Below are positions 13,805 to 22,766 of a stretch of DNA of 23,553 bases, one piece after another; positions within the stretch are counted from its first letter, which is position 1, and each line of letters opens with the position of its first letter. The stretch lies in assembly GCF_008974225.1 (NCBI RefSeq), contig NZ_BKZR01000048.1, forward strand, positions 1 to 23,553, written 5' to 3'. The stretch is from Weizmannia acidilactici (lineage in GTDB: Bacteria > Bacillota > Bacilli > Bacillales > Bacillaceae_C). The notes beneath the pieces were generated by a model. The model saw nothing but the letters and a program-made list of their open reading frames with translations, made no database searches and was not told the DNA's origin. Made by a program: the position numbers and the translations under genes.

Positions 13805-14908
13805 TCAGTCATGGTAAGATTCTGCGATGGCATTGGCTGCAACAATGGCGTTATAGACATCATCAGGCGTAACAGGGAACGGCATGTTGCCCATTGTGTC
13901 GCCTTCTGCGCAGGCGTCTTCTGCAACTTTCCTCCACTCGGCTTCGACAAATTCTTCTACGCCAAGGTCTTTCAATGTCAGCGGCAGGCCGACTGCTTTG
14001 ATGAAATGGATGACGGTTTCGAGTTCTTCTTTCGGCGCGTTTTCAAGGACAAGCTGCGCCAATAGCCCGAACGTGACTTTTTCGCCGTGCTGCGCTTTGT
14101 GGAGGGCAGGTACAGCTGTCATGCCGTTATGGATGGCGTGCGCTGCGGCCAGCCCGCCGGCTTCAGCACCGACACCGCTCATATAAATCGTTGCTTCAAT
14201 GGTGTCCTGCACAGCCCGCGTCGGGACTTTCTGCTTAACCGCTTCCACAGCTTTTACCCCGTTTTCAAGGACCGTTTCATAGCAGGTGCGGGCAATCGCC
14301 AAGCCGGTTACGGACGGTTTCATCAAAACAAGGTTGTCGCCGTTTGCCTGGTAGCATGCGCGTGCTTCAAAATAAGTGGCAAGTGCGTCCCCGATGCCGG
14401 CAACGAAAAAGCGGACAGGTGCAGCGGCTAAGATTTCCGTATCAGCAAGCACAACATCCGGGTTGCTTGGCAGGAACAAATAGCGGTCAAAAGCGCCGCT
14501 TTCTTTGTAAATCACAGCCAAAGCCGTGCATGGCGCGTCGGTTGAAGCGATTGTCGGGAAAATCACGACCGGCAGCTTTTCATAGTAAGCGGTTGATTTC
14601 GCGGTATCGAGCGTTTTTCCGCCGCCGATACCGACGATGACGTTGGCGCCGGCTTCACGTGCCAATCTCCGGTTCCGGTCGATTTCTTCTTGGGTGCATT
14701 CATAGTTGAATTTTTCAAAAGTTGCTTTTCCGCCGCCTTCTTCAATTGAACGTCCGGCTTCTTCTTTTGCGCGGTCGAGGATAAACTCATCACAAATCAC
14801 ATAAGCATGATCACCCAAATCTTTTATGTACTCATTCAGATTAGCAAGCAGGCCTTTCCCGATGATAAATTTTTTCGGAGATGTGACAGATTTTACAGGA
14901 ATTTTCAT
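13805..14908 (-). CDS. gldA: Glycerol dehydrogenase (iron/zinc-type alcohol dehydrogenase family)
   Basis: This 367-residue enzyme oxidises glycerol to dihydroxyacetone with NAD+. The nucleotide loop GIGGGKTLDTAK (93-104) and TIASTDAPC (119-127) are present. The zinc ligands are D174 in GIGDALATYFEA, H257 in AAAHAIHNG and H274 in KAQHGEK, exactly as in the characterised Geobacillus stearothermophilus enzyme. The length is normal and no lesion is seen. The ATG at 14908 follows GGGAGG at 14921-14926. A good promoter lies upstream on the same strand, and transcription converges on the YbaK gene at a shared terminator. Related enzymes can also reduce other 2-hydroxyketones or methylglyoxal. Confidence 0.93.
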   Translation of the reverse strand: MKIPVKSVTSPKKFIIGKGLLANLNEYIKDLGDHAYVICDEFILDRAKEEAGRSIEEGGGKATFEKFNYECTQEEIDRNRRLAREAGANVIVGIGGGKTLDTAKSTAYYEKLPVVIFPTIASTDAPCTALAVIYKESGAFDRYLFLPSNPDVVLADTEILAAAPVRFFVAGIGDALATYFEARACYQANGDNLVLMKPSVTGLAIARTCYETVLENGVKAVEAVKQKVPTRAVQDTIEATIYMSGVGAEAGGLAAAHAIHNGMTAVPALHKAQHGEKVTFGLLAQLVLENAPKEELETVIHFIKAVGLPLTLKDLGVEEFVEAEWRKVAEDACAEGDTMGNMPFPVTPDDVYNAIVAANAIAESYHD

Positions 14909-14950
14909 AATTAATGGCGCCTCCCAAAAATTTTTTCTTATTACATTTTC

Positions 14951-14979
14951 ATTATATTAAAAATGTAAGCGGAAACCAA
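14951..14979 (-). promoter_or_regulatory. SigA promoter of gldA
   Basis: Reading the minus strand, TTGGTT (14979-14974) and TATAAT (14956-14951) are 17 bases apart. They lie about 43 bases before the start codon. Confidence 0.6.
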
Positions 14980-15064
14980 TTACAAAACTGTGAAAATGTT
15001 CATTACATAAAAAGGTATTATCTCTGGGCTTTGCACGGTAAAATCTAACCCAAGGGGGTGTCGG

Positions 15065-15595
15065 ATGATGAAGCGGATTTTGGTGATTGGTGTTTCAGCC
15101 GGGGCGGGAAAATCCACTTTTGCAAGGCGGCTCGGGGAAAAACTCGGAATAGAAGTGATCCATTTGGATGCGCTTTTTTGGAAACCCGGTTGGAAAGAAG
15201 CCTCTTTGGAGGAGTTCAGGGCTTCCCAAATGGAAGTCGTACAAAAAGACACCTGGATCATGGAAGGCAATTACAGCAATTCCATTGATATCCGGGAAGC
15301 TGCTGCCGACACGGTCTTCTATTTGGAGCTGCCGCTTTTGGTCTGCCTCTACCGTGTGGTCAAAAGGAGAATCTTAAACCACGGAAAAACACGCCCGGAT
15401 ATGGGAAAAGGCTGTGAAGAAAAGCTGGATTTCAAATTTTTGAAGTTTATTGTGTCGACCTACCATTCCCGGAAAAAGAAGATGGTGGAACGGATCGAAT
15501 CTTATAAACAAATGGGGAAAACGGTTATCGTGTTAAAAGGGAGGAAGCAAATCAATGCTTTCTTAAAAAATATGGCTTTTGTTATTTACAAATAA
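15065..15595 (+). CDS. P-loop kinase, FlaR-like/adenylate-kinase-related
   Basis: This small 176-residue soluble NTPase starts with the Walker A motif GVSAGAGKSTFA (9-20), followed by LGIEVIHLDALFWKPGW. That pattern is typical of proteins labelled topology modulation protein FlaR or AAA-type nucleoside kinase. The WIMEGNYS segment is a common substrate-loop signature in this family. No lid domain of a true adenylate kinase is visible. The physiological substrate is unknown and the FlaR name comes from weak old evidence. The site AAGGGGGTG lies just before the tandem ATG codons at 15065. It stands between gldA (divergent) and a decayed acyl-CoA synthetase gene. Confidence 0.7.
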   Translation: MMKRILVIGVSAGAGKSTFARRLGEKLGIEVIHLDALFWKPGWKEASLEEFRASQMEVVQKDTWIMEGNYSNSIDIREAAADTVFYLELPLLVCLYRVVKRRILNHGKTRPDMGKGCEEKLDFKFLKFIVSTYHSRKKKMVERIESYKQMGKTVIVLKGRKQINAFLKNMAFVIYK

Positions 15596-15725
15596 ATTTG
15601 ACTATTGAAAGTGTGTACAATATCTTTTGTAATAGTGTTATACAACAGTGCGATGCTTGGAATGGAAGAGGAACAGAGCGGGGAAAGGGATACGGGAATT
15701 TTTCACAAACTTAGGAGGGGAATAC

Positions 15726-17308
15726 ATGAACGTACCATTGGTGTTGCCGGAGTTTCTCGACCGTGCGGTGCTTTTGTACGGGATAAAACGGCGGTGTACT
15801 GCGGGGAGCGGGTGTTTACATACCGGGAATTGAATGGGAGGGTCAACCGGCTGTCGCATGGGTTGAAGGATCTTGGCATCGAAAAAGGGGAGCGGGTGGC
15901 TTATTTGGCGCCAAACACGCTGGAAATGCTCGAAGGGTTTTACGGGATTTTCCAACTTGGCGCGGTGATGGTGCCACTCAATATCTGGCTGACCCCGGCG
16001 GACTACTTACTTATTTTAAACCACAGCGAATTGAAAGTGCTGTTTGTCGACCAGGATTTATACCATTTAATCGTGCCGATCAAGGACAAGCTTGAAATGG
16101 TCGAACACATTATTGCCCATTATAAAGATGAGTCGTGCAATGAAATCGGCTATGACACTGGCTGGACAGGTTTTCGCTGGAACCGTTTCCGCGTGCCGAT
16201 TTGGATGAAAACGATGTGTGCAGCCTCCTTTATACAAGCGGTACGACCGGGAATCCGAAAGGCGTGATGCTGACACACCGCAACAACTACCTGCATGCTT
16301 TAAGCGCGATGCACCATTTGCGCGTCAGTGACCAGGATGTCTACCTTCATGTGTTGCCGATGTTCCATGTGAACGGTTGGGGTTCGCCGTTTTACTATAC
16401 GGAAAACGGTGCCACCCATGTTTGCTTAAGAAAAGCGTCGGCGGAAGGGATTTTCCGTGAAATCATCAAACATAAAGTCACGGTGCTGCATATGGCGCCG
16501 ACCGTGTTGAACAGCCTGCTGCAGTACATGAAGAACACCATCCTGTTGTTGAACAGGATGTGCGGGTGGGGTCATTGCCGGTGCTGCGCTGCCGCCGGCA
16601 TTTGTCGAGCGGGTCGAAAAAGAACTGGGCCGGGAATTTATCTAGGTGTACGGCATGACTGCATCGACGCCGCTCAGCCTTGTTTCCATGATCCGGTCCC
16701 ATCTTGACGGGCTCGACCGCGGGAAACAATTGCGGCTGCGGGCAAAAGCGGGCTACCCGATGATCGGCTGTGACGTGCGCGTCGTAAGGAAAAACGATGA
16801 AGAAGTGGCACATGACGGAAAAGAAATCGGCGAAGTGGCGGTCAGAAGCCATGGTGTTATGCTCGGATATTGGAAAAATCCTGAAGAAACGATGAAAACG
16901 ATCCGGAACGGGCGGCTTTATACTGGCGATATGGCGACTGTTGATGAATACGGCTATATCGATATCGTCGACCGGAAAAAAGATATTATCATCAGTGGCG
17001 GCGAAAATATTCCTTCGATCGAAGTAGCTATATGAGTATCCGGCCGTTTTGGAAGCGGCGCTCATTGCTGTGCCGCATGAAAAAACGGGGGAAACGCCCC
17101 ATGCGTTTGTCGTCTGAAGGAAAATGAAACCGCGACCGAAGAAGAGATCATCCGTTTCTCAAGGGAAAAGCTGGCCTATTTCAAAGCCGTTACAGGTGTC
17201 ACTTTTGTCAACGAACTCCCGAAAACCGCTTCCGGAAAAATACAAAAAGTCCATTTGCGGAACGAGTATTGGGAAAAACTCGGGAAAACAGAGCGGTTTG
17301 TCAATTAA
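15726..17308 (+). pseudogene. Acyl-CoA synthetase (AMP-forming) pseudogene with multiple frameshifts and a nonsense codon
   Basis: Reading across frames gives a nearly full-length fatty-acid/acyl-CoA ligase of about 525 residues. It has a start MNVPLVLPEFLDRA at ATG 15726 behind AGGAGG, the ATP loop YTSGTTGNPKG, VLPMFHVNGW, YTGDMA, ISGGENI, and the catalytic PKTASGKIQK near the end. Lesions: base loss at about 15780 (before DKTAVYCG), at 16151-16160, near 16539, near 16565 (G run), a net frame change with lost codons near 17025-17031, and base loss at 17111-17114. A TAG at 16643-16645 replaces an expected CAG in FIQVYGMTAS. The gene cannot make a functional enzyme. Codons between lesions still look conserved, so decay is recent. 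Confidence 0.9.
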
Positions 17309-17318
17309 GCATTCACCC

Positions 17319-17345
17319 CCGTTAGGCTTAACGAGGTTTTTTACG
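17319..17345 (+). terminator. Terminator after the acyl-CoA synthetase pseudogene
   Basis: CCCCGTTA pairs with TAACGAGG around GGCT, with one mismatch, followed by TTTTTT. Confidence 0.7.
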
Positions 17346-17377
17346 GATGGCAGGACGACCCGCTGAGCGAAACAAAC

Positions 17378-17434
17378 GATGAAGAAAGGGGTGCCCCTGA
17401 ACTGGTTTGTCGGTTTTTGGGGCAGCGCCTTTTG
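17378..17434 (+). terminator. Second hairpin with TGCCCC / GGGGCA stem
   Basis: GGTGCCCC and GGGGCAGC pair across an approximately 21-base loop, with AAAGG before and CCTTTT after. It resembles the terminator at 6273-6321 and may back up the one at 17319. Confidence 0.55.
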
Positions 17435-17477
17435 TTAGCGAATGGCAATGTATGTTACGAGCGGGACAGTCCCTTTT

Positions 17478-17702
17478 TTAAACGGCATAGATGTATGCTT
17501 CCATAAAGGCGCAAACCAGTTCTGAATCGGGCGGCTGTTTTTTCAGCTGTTTTTCACATGCTTCCAAATGCGGAAAAAGGGTTGGGTCGGATTTGGCCTC
17601 TTCCAGCGTGAGGTCCCCCTGCACGAGCCGGATTGCCGCGTCTTTTGCCGTTTCATCATCCACCTGGAACAAAAGGTAAGCCAAGCAACTGTACCGATCC
17701 AT
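17478..17702 (-). CDS. Small conserved-looking hypothetical protein (74 aa)
   Basis: I do not recognise this protein. It starts MDRYSCLAYLLFQVDDETAKD and is mostly helical and acidic, with three cysteines, no membrane segment and no known motif. ATG 17702 was chosen because GGGAGG lies seven bases upstream on the minus strand, which is a strong site. A longer frame from 17753 lacks one and would overlap the upstream terminator region. It lies downstream of the EamA exporter gene in the same orientation, but a terminator at 17775-17806 separates them. Confidence 0.6.
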   Translation of the reverse strand: MDRYSCLAYLLFQVDDETAKDAAIRLVQGDLTLEEAKSDPTLFPHLEACEKQLKKQPPDSELVCAFMEAYIYAV

Positions 17703-17774
17703 CTTTTTGCCTCCCGGAACATGTTTTCTTATACCTTCGATAAAATCCGGCAAAATTCCTTCAAAATTGCAAAA

Positions 17775-17806
17775 AAAACTCGCCTTATTCAGGCAAGTTT
17801 TTTTGT
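17775..17806 (-). terminator. Terminator of the EamA exporter gene
   Basis: On the minus strand, ACTTGCC and GGCGAGT pair (one wobble) around TGAATAA, with a run of T after the stem and A before it. It overlaps the end of the coding region by about twenty bases and could also act on the plus strand. Confidence 0.75.
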
Positions 17807-18702
17807 GCGGCAGTCAGACGGACCGGTTCGGCCAGCAGGGAAATGCCGATCGCGGCCAAGATCAGCGCGCCGCCGAGAAAAAAGTGGCCATTTAAACTTT
17901 CGTGCAGCAAAAGCCAGCCGAGAAAGGAACCGACAACAGGCTGCAAAAACATAAATAAAGACCCGCCGCCCGCATCCATCAGTTCGAGCCCTTTGTTCCA
18001 AAGGAAGAAGGCCCCGGCGGTGGAGACAATGCCAAGGTAAAGGATGCCCGCTATGACCCAAAAGCTGTTGAAAGAGACCGACTCTTTTTGGATTTCCCGG
18101 ATCATAAAAGGCGTCGTAAACACCAAGCTGAACAAAATCGCATAAGCCGTAATCGTAAGGGAGTCCATTCTTTCGGAAGCGACCTTTACATAAACGGACA
18201 GCAATGCCCACGTAATCATTGCCCCGGTTAAAATGAGGCTGCCCCAAAAATAAGTTTTGATATGGATGTCCCAGCCGATTACGATCACGACGCCGCTAGA
18301 TGCCAAAAGCAACGACACGATTTTCCGCGCCGTCAGCTTTTCTTTTAAAATAAACCGCGCGAAAATAACGATAAACACAGGAGAAGCGGACGTAATAATG
18401 GCGCCGGTATGGGCATCCGCTTTTTGCGTCCCGATGAACTGCAGGGCGATCGATACAAAATAGCCGACAAACCCGATCCAGAATAAGAGCAGCCAGTCTT
18501 TTTTCGTGATGCGCTTTTTCCCCTTTTTTCTCCCGTTTATTTTCAAAATGGCGTAAAGCACCGCAAAGCCGATGATATAACGCAGCCACAAAAGCGTCAG
18601 CGGCGGCACAACGTTTAATACGTATTTGCTGACAACGTACATCCCGCCCCAGATGCTGGAAGCGAGCGCCAAACAAAACGCGCCGGCAAGTTGGTTTTTC
18701 AT
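17785..18702 (-). CDS. EamA/DMT-family exporter
   Basis: This 305-residue inner-membrane protein has ten predicted hydrophobic segments made of two EamA repeats. The first starts FCLALASSIWGGMYVVSKYVL, where the SxxWG motif is typical. The second lies around AMITWALLSVYVKVA, and PVVGSFLGWLLLHESL matches the family's late signature. Relatives export amino acids, purine or sugar metabolites by proton exchange, and the substrate here is unknown. ATG 18702 lies 11 bases from CCTCC (GGAGG on the minus strand). Two nearby out-of-frame ATG codons make the exact start slightly uncertain. Confidence 0.85.
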   Translation of the reverse strand: MKNQLAGAFCLALASSIWGGMYVVSKYVLNVVPPLTLLWLRYIIGFAVLYAILKINGRKKGKKRITKKDWLLLFWIGFVGYFVSIALQFIGTQKADAHTGAIITSASPVFIVIFARFILKEKLTARKIVSLLLASSGVVIVIGWDIHIKTYFWGSLILTGAMITWALLSVYVKVASERMDSLTITAYAILFSLVFTTPFMIREIQKESVSFNSFWVIAGILYLGIVSTAGAFFLWNKGLELMDAGGGSLFMFLQPVVGSFLGWLLLHESLNGHFFLGGALILAAIGISLLAEPVRLTAAQKNLPE

Positions 18703-18937
18703 CCATTCATCAACCTCCGTCTATTTTTGGATGCATTCAATTAGACGAGGTATCGAATCGGCCGTTCGTTCCCCGTATCAGGAACGGGTGGCAGGCTGGT
18801 CGTTTTCAAACAGATCGAAATACAGACGCATCAGGAGGCACCTCCGTAATGGTAATATTCTTAATTTTAACATATTAAGGAGACTTTTTGACCATAATGA
18901 GAAAATAAAAAACGAAACCGTTTCAAGGCGTCTTTTA

Positions 18938-19329
18938 AAAATTTGGCATGGCTCCTTTTTTTCAGGCTAATCTTCAGTTCCGTTTCATACTTGCCATTCG
19001 GTTTAACATTAATGAGTTCTTCTTTTCGGTTAAATTCGTCTTTTTTCGCTGTCTACGGTTCGATGCAGAAGAAGTCTTTTCCTTCCTGGCCCTTAATACT
19101 GTGTAGGAGAAGACCGAATCTTTTTCTATCACGAGATTGTACTTTTCATTAAATGAAGTGGACAGTTTTGTTTCATTTGAGCCGATCAAGACCACTGTTT
19201 CAATTTTTTTTGCACATTGATGTTTTTGTACTTCCCGGAAGGTAAGGCGTTCCAAATCCAGTTCCGATTTGATCTCGCTGTGGAAATGATGCCCATCAAC
19301 TTTTCGATATTGAGTGTAAATTTTGCCAT
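18938..19329 (-). pseudogene. Aldose 1-epimerase-like C-terminal remnant
   Basis: Joining three frames gives one protein-like segment: MAKFTLNIEKFDGHHFHSEI from ATG 19329, then LDLERLTFREVQ to NLVIEKDSVFSYTVL. After a frameshift it continues GQEGKDFFCIEP, stop, TAKKDEFNRKEELINVKPNG and ETELKISL. The FCIEPW...VKPG order is typical of the C-terminus of galactose-mutarotase-type epimerases. The tryptophan codon of IEPW is replaced by TAG at 19055-19053. At least two frameshifts (near 19300 and 19100) and this nonsense codon make it a relic. The N-terminal half with the catalytic histidines is missing. The family assignment is tentative. Confidence 0.45.
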
Positions 19330-19352
19330 GTACTCAGGTAAAATATCTACTT

Positions 19353-19382
19353 TAGCCTGCTAATTGTATAGCGGGCTATTTT
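19353..19382 (+). terminator. Terminator-like hairpin in a gene-free tract
   Basis: TAGCCTGCTA (19353-19362) pairs with TAGCGGGCTA (19369-19378) through one wobble and is followed by TTTT. No intact gene precedes it on this strand. The rest of 19330-19665 is AT-rich and shows nothing else recognisable. Confidence 0.45.
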
Positions 19383-19667
19383 AGCAATTAAGGTAATTTA
19401 TTATTGAATTACAATTCAGGTTCGTGTATTCAAGGTGTTCTAATTCGACAGGAGAATTTTAAGATGTGTAAAAAATAGTCCACAAAAATTGATATCTTTC
19501 ATTCAATCATCATAATAAAAGGTACCTCTTCTATTGGTAGTGTTTTGTGAACAGTCTCATTTACCAATGAACGGGTGTTTTCAGAATATCAAGTTGCAAT
19601 ATCAATAGACTAAATTTAATATAATCCCATATTACGAAAGCAAAATAGTAATTTAAAATAAAAAAGG

Positions 19668-20090
19668 GCCCCATCCTTTGGTATAATTGAGTTTGACGAA
19701 AAACCAAATAACCAAGAAAGGGGGCACCTTTAAGGTGAATTATAACATTCCTGTCTCAAAAATGATTTTCAATCGACAAGATTCCAATGGATTCTTTCGG
19801 AGCCAATCATATGGACTCCTTATTAAATTACTGGCGTACAATTTACTGGAGATCTTTAAAAAAGAGCATTGCCCGCCAGTGTTTAAGTCCTATACCATCA
19901 GGAGATTCCGGAGAGATATCATTTATTCGCCCGGAGTTTTGACGCATCACAGCCGCAGCGTGTCACTTAACATTTGCGAGACTATGCCCATAAAAGGGTG
20001 TTTCAAGAAATGATCAAGAGTGTACGAATGATTGATTGATAATCTGGAACTGAATACTGGAAATTGAAAGGCCCGCAAAGATGGGGAGGG
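19668..20090 (+). mobile_element. Internally deleted insertion sequence (IS1380-like) with fused transposase ends
   Basis: The left end CCCCATCCTTTGGTATAAT (19670-19688) looks like an insertion-sequence terminus carrying its own -10. Near 20074-20088 the text CGCAAAGATGGGGAG is an imperfect inverted copy. Between them one short frame (19687-20013) joins a transposase-like N-terminus (FKVNYNIPVSKMIFNRQDSN) directly to a C-terminal segment (LLIKLLAYNLLEIFKKEHCP then TIRRFRRDI), so the catalytic centre has been deleted. The length of about 420 bases fits a non-autonomous derivative that could move only with help. The IS1380 label comes from memory of the terminus and is uncertain. Confidence 0.45.
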
Positions 20091-20211
20091 GGAAAGTATA
20101 CCTTCAAACCGTCATTACCTTACGTGCATCATTCCATATTTTACATTTTGTTCCAAATTATCAGATTCTATCTACCAAGTCATTGCACTTTCGTAATTTG
20201 GGTTAATTATT

Positions 20212-21156
20212 CTATTTTAAATGAAGCTTTCCTGCTATAAATTGAGAAATTTCCTGAAATTTTTTCTCGCGTTCATGCTCATTTGTGACATCAAACCATT
20301 GAACATTCATTTTATTTCGAAACCATGTAAGCTGCCTTTTAGCATAACGCCGTGAATTCTTTTTTAATTGTTCGATAGCTTCTTCAAGCGTTACTTTTCC
20401 ATCCAAAAAATCATAAATTTCTTTATATCCAATCGCCTGAACGGATTGACAGTTGCGGATGCCTCGCTTTCTCAACTCCTTGACTTCCTCGATTAGCCCT
20501 TGGTTGATCATCAGATCCACCCTTTGGTTAATCCGTTCATACAACTTGCTGCGTTCCATCGTCAACCCAACAATGGTAGTATGGTAAAGTTCCTGCGAAT
20601 GTTGGCCGGATTGATACTCGGACATCGGCTTTCCAGTCGTATAGTAAATTTCCAGAGCGCGAATGACGCGGCGTACATTATGAGGATGAATGGATTCCGC
20701 ACTTTTAGGATCCACTTCCTTTAACTGTTGATGCAAGAAAAGTTCGCCCTTTTCTATAGCTGTTTGTTCCAATTCAGCTCGCAAAGACGAATCTCCCGGA
20801 ACATCGGTAAATTGGTAATTGTAAATGACTGATTGGATATAAAGTCCGGTGCCGCCTACAAGAATAGGGATTCGTCCTTTTTCCGTTATTTCGGTTATTT
20901 TCTTTCTCACAAGCTTCTGGAATTCTGCCGCCGAAAAGGATTCGTCAGGTTCTTTAATATCAATTAAATGATGGGGAATGCCGGCCATTTCCGCTTTGGT
21001 CACCTTTGCCGTTCCGATGTCCATCCCTTTGTATATCTGCATAGAATCTCCGCTGATGATCTCTCCTTGAAAACGATGCGCAAGGCGGATACTTAGTGCA
21101 GTTTTCCCCACTGCAGTCGGGCCAACGAGCACAATCAGCTTTTCTTTCTCTCTCAC
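20212..21156 (-). CDS. miaA: tRNA dimethylallyltransferase
   Basis: This 314-residue enzyme adds a dimethylallyl group to A37 of tRNAs that read UNN codons. All landmarks are present: the P-loop GPTAVGKTALS (12-22), GEIISGDSMQIYKGMDIGTAK, GIPHHLIDI, ILVGGTGLYIQSVIY, the block NVRRVIRALEIYYTTGKP, and near the end YAKRQLTWFRN. Length is normal and no lesion is seen. It starts at GTG 21156, with GGGAAG a few bases upstream. Its codon use is clearly more AT-rich than the cysH or gldA genes. It lacks the usual hfq/mutL neighbours and is surrounded by pseudogenes and transposon relics. It may be a second or transferred copy. Confidence 0.95.
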   Translation of the reverse strand: MREKEKLIVLVGPTAVGKTALSIRLAHRFQGEIISGDSMQIYKGMDIGTAKVTKAEMAGIPHHLIDIKEPDESFSAAEFQKLVRKKITEITEKGRIPILVGGTGLYIQSVIYNYQFTDVPGDSSLRAELEQTAIEKGELFLHQQLKEVDPKSAESIHPHNVRRVIRALEIYYTTGKPMSEYQSGQHSQELYHTTIVGLTMERSKLYERINQRVDLMINQGLIEEVKELRKRGIRNCQSVQAIGYKEIYDFLDGKVTLEEAIEQLKKNSRRYAKRQLTWFRNKMNVQWFDVTNEHEREKKFQEISQFIAGKLHLK

Positions 21157-21195
21157 ATTCTTCCCAGCCTTCCCCTTACTTTTCCCTTATCGTAT

Positions 21196-21282
21196 CATAA
21201 AACGAAAGGATTTACACACTTTGTTCATTCTAACCAAATGAAGTGCCAAACATTCCTCTATCTTTCGTTTTATGGCTTTTTT
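21196..21282. repeat. Perfect 13-bp inverted repeat upstream of miaA
   Basis: CATAAAACGAAAG (21196-21208) and its exact complement CTTTCGTTTTATG (21262-21274) are 53 bases apart. The right arm is followed by GCTTTTTT. It could be a terminator with a large loop, a small mobile element or a regulatory fold for miaA. Nothing else is recognisable in 21157-21404. Confidence 0.55.
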
Positions 21283-21404
21283 CTCTATTCATTCTATGGT
21301 CAGTTCGTTACACAATCCAAAAAGAGAAATACATTGCATTGCGAGACAGCTTCAGTGTTGTTTTCGCTATGTATCTCAAAAATTTTTTACGGTATTGTCT
21401 TTTT

Positions 21405-22285
21405 TTAAATGATTAGTAATGCATTCTTTTCGATCGTGACATTCACTGGAGTTTTGGTGAGAATCTCGCCATCACCTTGTACCAGAACCGGCCATTCAGT
21501 GGTAACGTCTACTTGTCTTCCTCTTATCATAGTGACACTAGGATGATGAACATGCTTTCCTTTATATGCTTTTGGAAAAGTGCGCAACAGTTCCCATTTT
21601 GTCAAGTCGTGTACGATACAAATGTCAAAAAGCTCATCATTATAACAAGCTTCCGGACATATTTTTATACCTCCACCGTAATTTGGAATATTGGCAATGG
21701 CAATGAATCAAACATTAAAAAAACGATGTTCCTTTCCATCCACTATTAATTGAATGTTGACAGGACGAAATTTGAATAAAACATGCAATAAACTATGTCC
21801 ATACGAAAGATTCCCTAATCGTATAAAATTCAATCAATTTTTATATTTCGAGGAATTGTTTACTTCGGCGACTTGACCGTCAAAACCAATTCCCGTTACA
21901 GTGATGCAGTATTCTTCCCAATTCTACCAATATCCATTTTTCTTTGCTCTATTAAAATTCATTCTAATGCCTTATAGTCCATTGGTATATCAAGAGCCCT
22001 TGCAAGATCATTTCCCGATCCTGCAGGAATAATACCTAAAGGTACATTCGAATCAATTAACCCGTTAGCCACATCATGAACTGTACCATCTCCGCCTACA
22101 GCCACAACAACATAACATGTTTCAGAAGAAATCTCCTTCGCGATTTCGACTGCATGTTTCGGACGTTCTGTAAAATGCACTTGATAATATATCCGTTTTT
22201 CTTGAAGCATTTTTTCAATCTTTTTCCAAACTTTTCGCCCTTTTCCATTCCCCGAGATTTTATGGACGATAAAATAATACATCAC
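21405..22285 (-). pseudogene. Diacylglycerol/lipid kinase (DgkB/YerQ family) pseudogene
   Basis: The N-terminal part (22285-21959) reads FIVHKISGNGKGRKVW, then AVGGDGTVHDVANG and GIIPAGSGNDLARAL, the ATP-binding signatures of the DagK catalytic family. It then stops at DYKALE. Across broken frames the expected middle follows (DIGRIGKNT, GIGFDGQVAEVNNSSKY, LNFIRLGNLSYG, FRPVNIQLIVDGKEH, NIPNYGGG). A clean C-terminal part (21605-21405) ends KTPVNVTIEKNALLII. Several frameshifts and stops between 21610 and 21960 disable the gene. Intact relatives phosphorylate diacylglycerol for phospholipid recycling. A functional copy is presumably elsewhere in the genome. Confidence 0.85.
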
Positions 22286-22376
22286 ATAGATCTTTCCTTT
22301 TTATTGCAAATTGTAGAAATTTTGCAGGATATGAGAAAATCGATTGATTGTGAATGGCTAATAAACATTATATAAC

Positions 22377-22604
22377 TAGGGCTTGCTGAATAAGCAAAAA
22401 TTCCAGATTTGACAAGGGTTTTAGCCGCTTTTTCCGAATATAAAGTGTAAGGGTTTTTGGAAAATACGTGAAAAACCTTGCACTTGGAGGGCGTTTTAAT
22501 GATCAAAAAACGGAGCATTAGTTAACTTTCTTAAAACGATTCTTTACTATCATCCAGCGGAAATTTAAATAGGGATTGCATCTGATTCCGTTCAGCAAGT
22601 CCTA
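22377..22604. mobile_element. 228-bp internally deleted insertion sequence (IS1182-like termini)
   Basis: The left end TAGGGCTTGCTGAA (22377-22390) and the right end TTCAGCAAGTCCTA (22591-22604) are inverted copies with one mismatch. Inside, a ribosome site GGAGGG precedes a stub reading frame, ATG ATC AAA AAA CGG and so on, that stops after eight codons (22500-22526). This is what is left of the transposase start. The layout of a leader, GGAGGGCGTTTT and then the start resembles IS1182-family elements, from memory. The element is non-autonomous. Confidence 0.55.
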
Positions 22605-22766
22605 AATAAAGATCATAAAGCAAAGAACTGTATCGATTAGATAAATATGGAATTTTATGTAAGTTGATGAGTTTGTCCAATACAACTCTTTCTTAAGAAC
22701 ATACTTTAAAAGTAGGGATTGCAGATTTAGCAGATCCTCAAATACTCAAAAGGAGATGTTATATAT

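Noticed and set aside
15598..15626. Promoter TTGACT/TATCTT before the acyl-CoA synthetase pseudogene
   Set aside because: The -10 is poor and the better TACAAT lies only 12 bases from the -35, so no confident promoter call was made.
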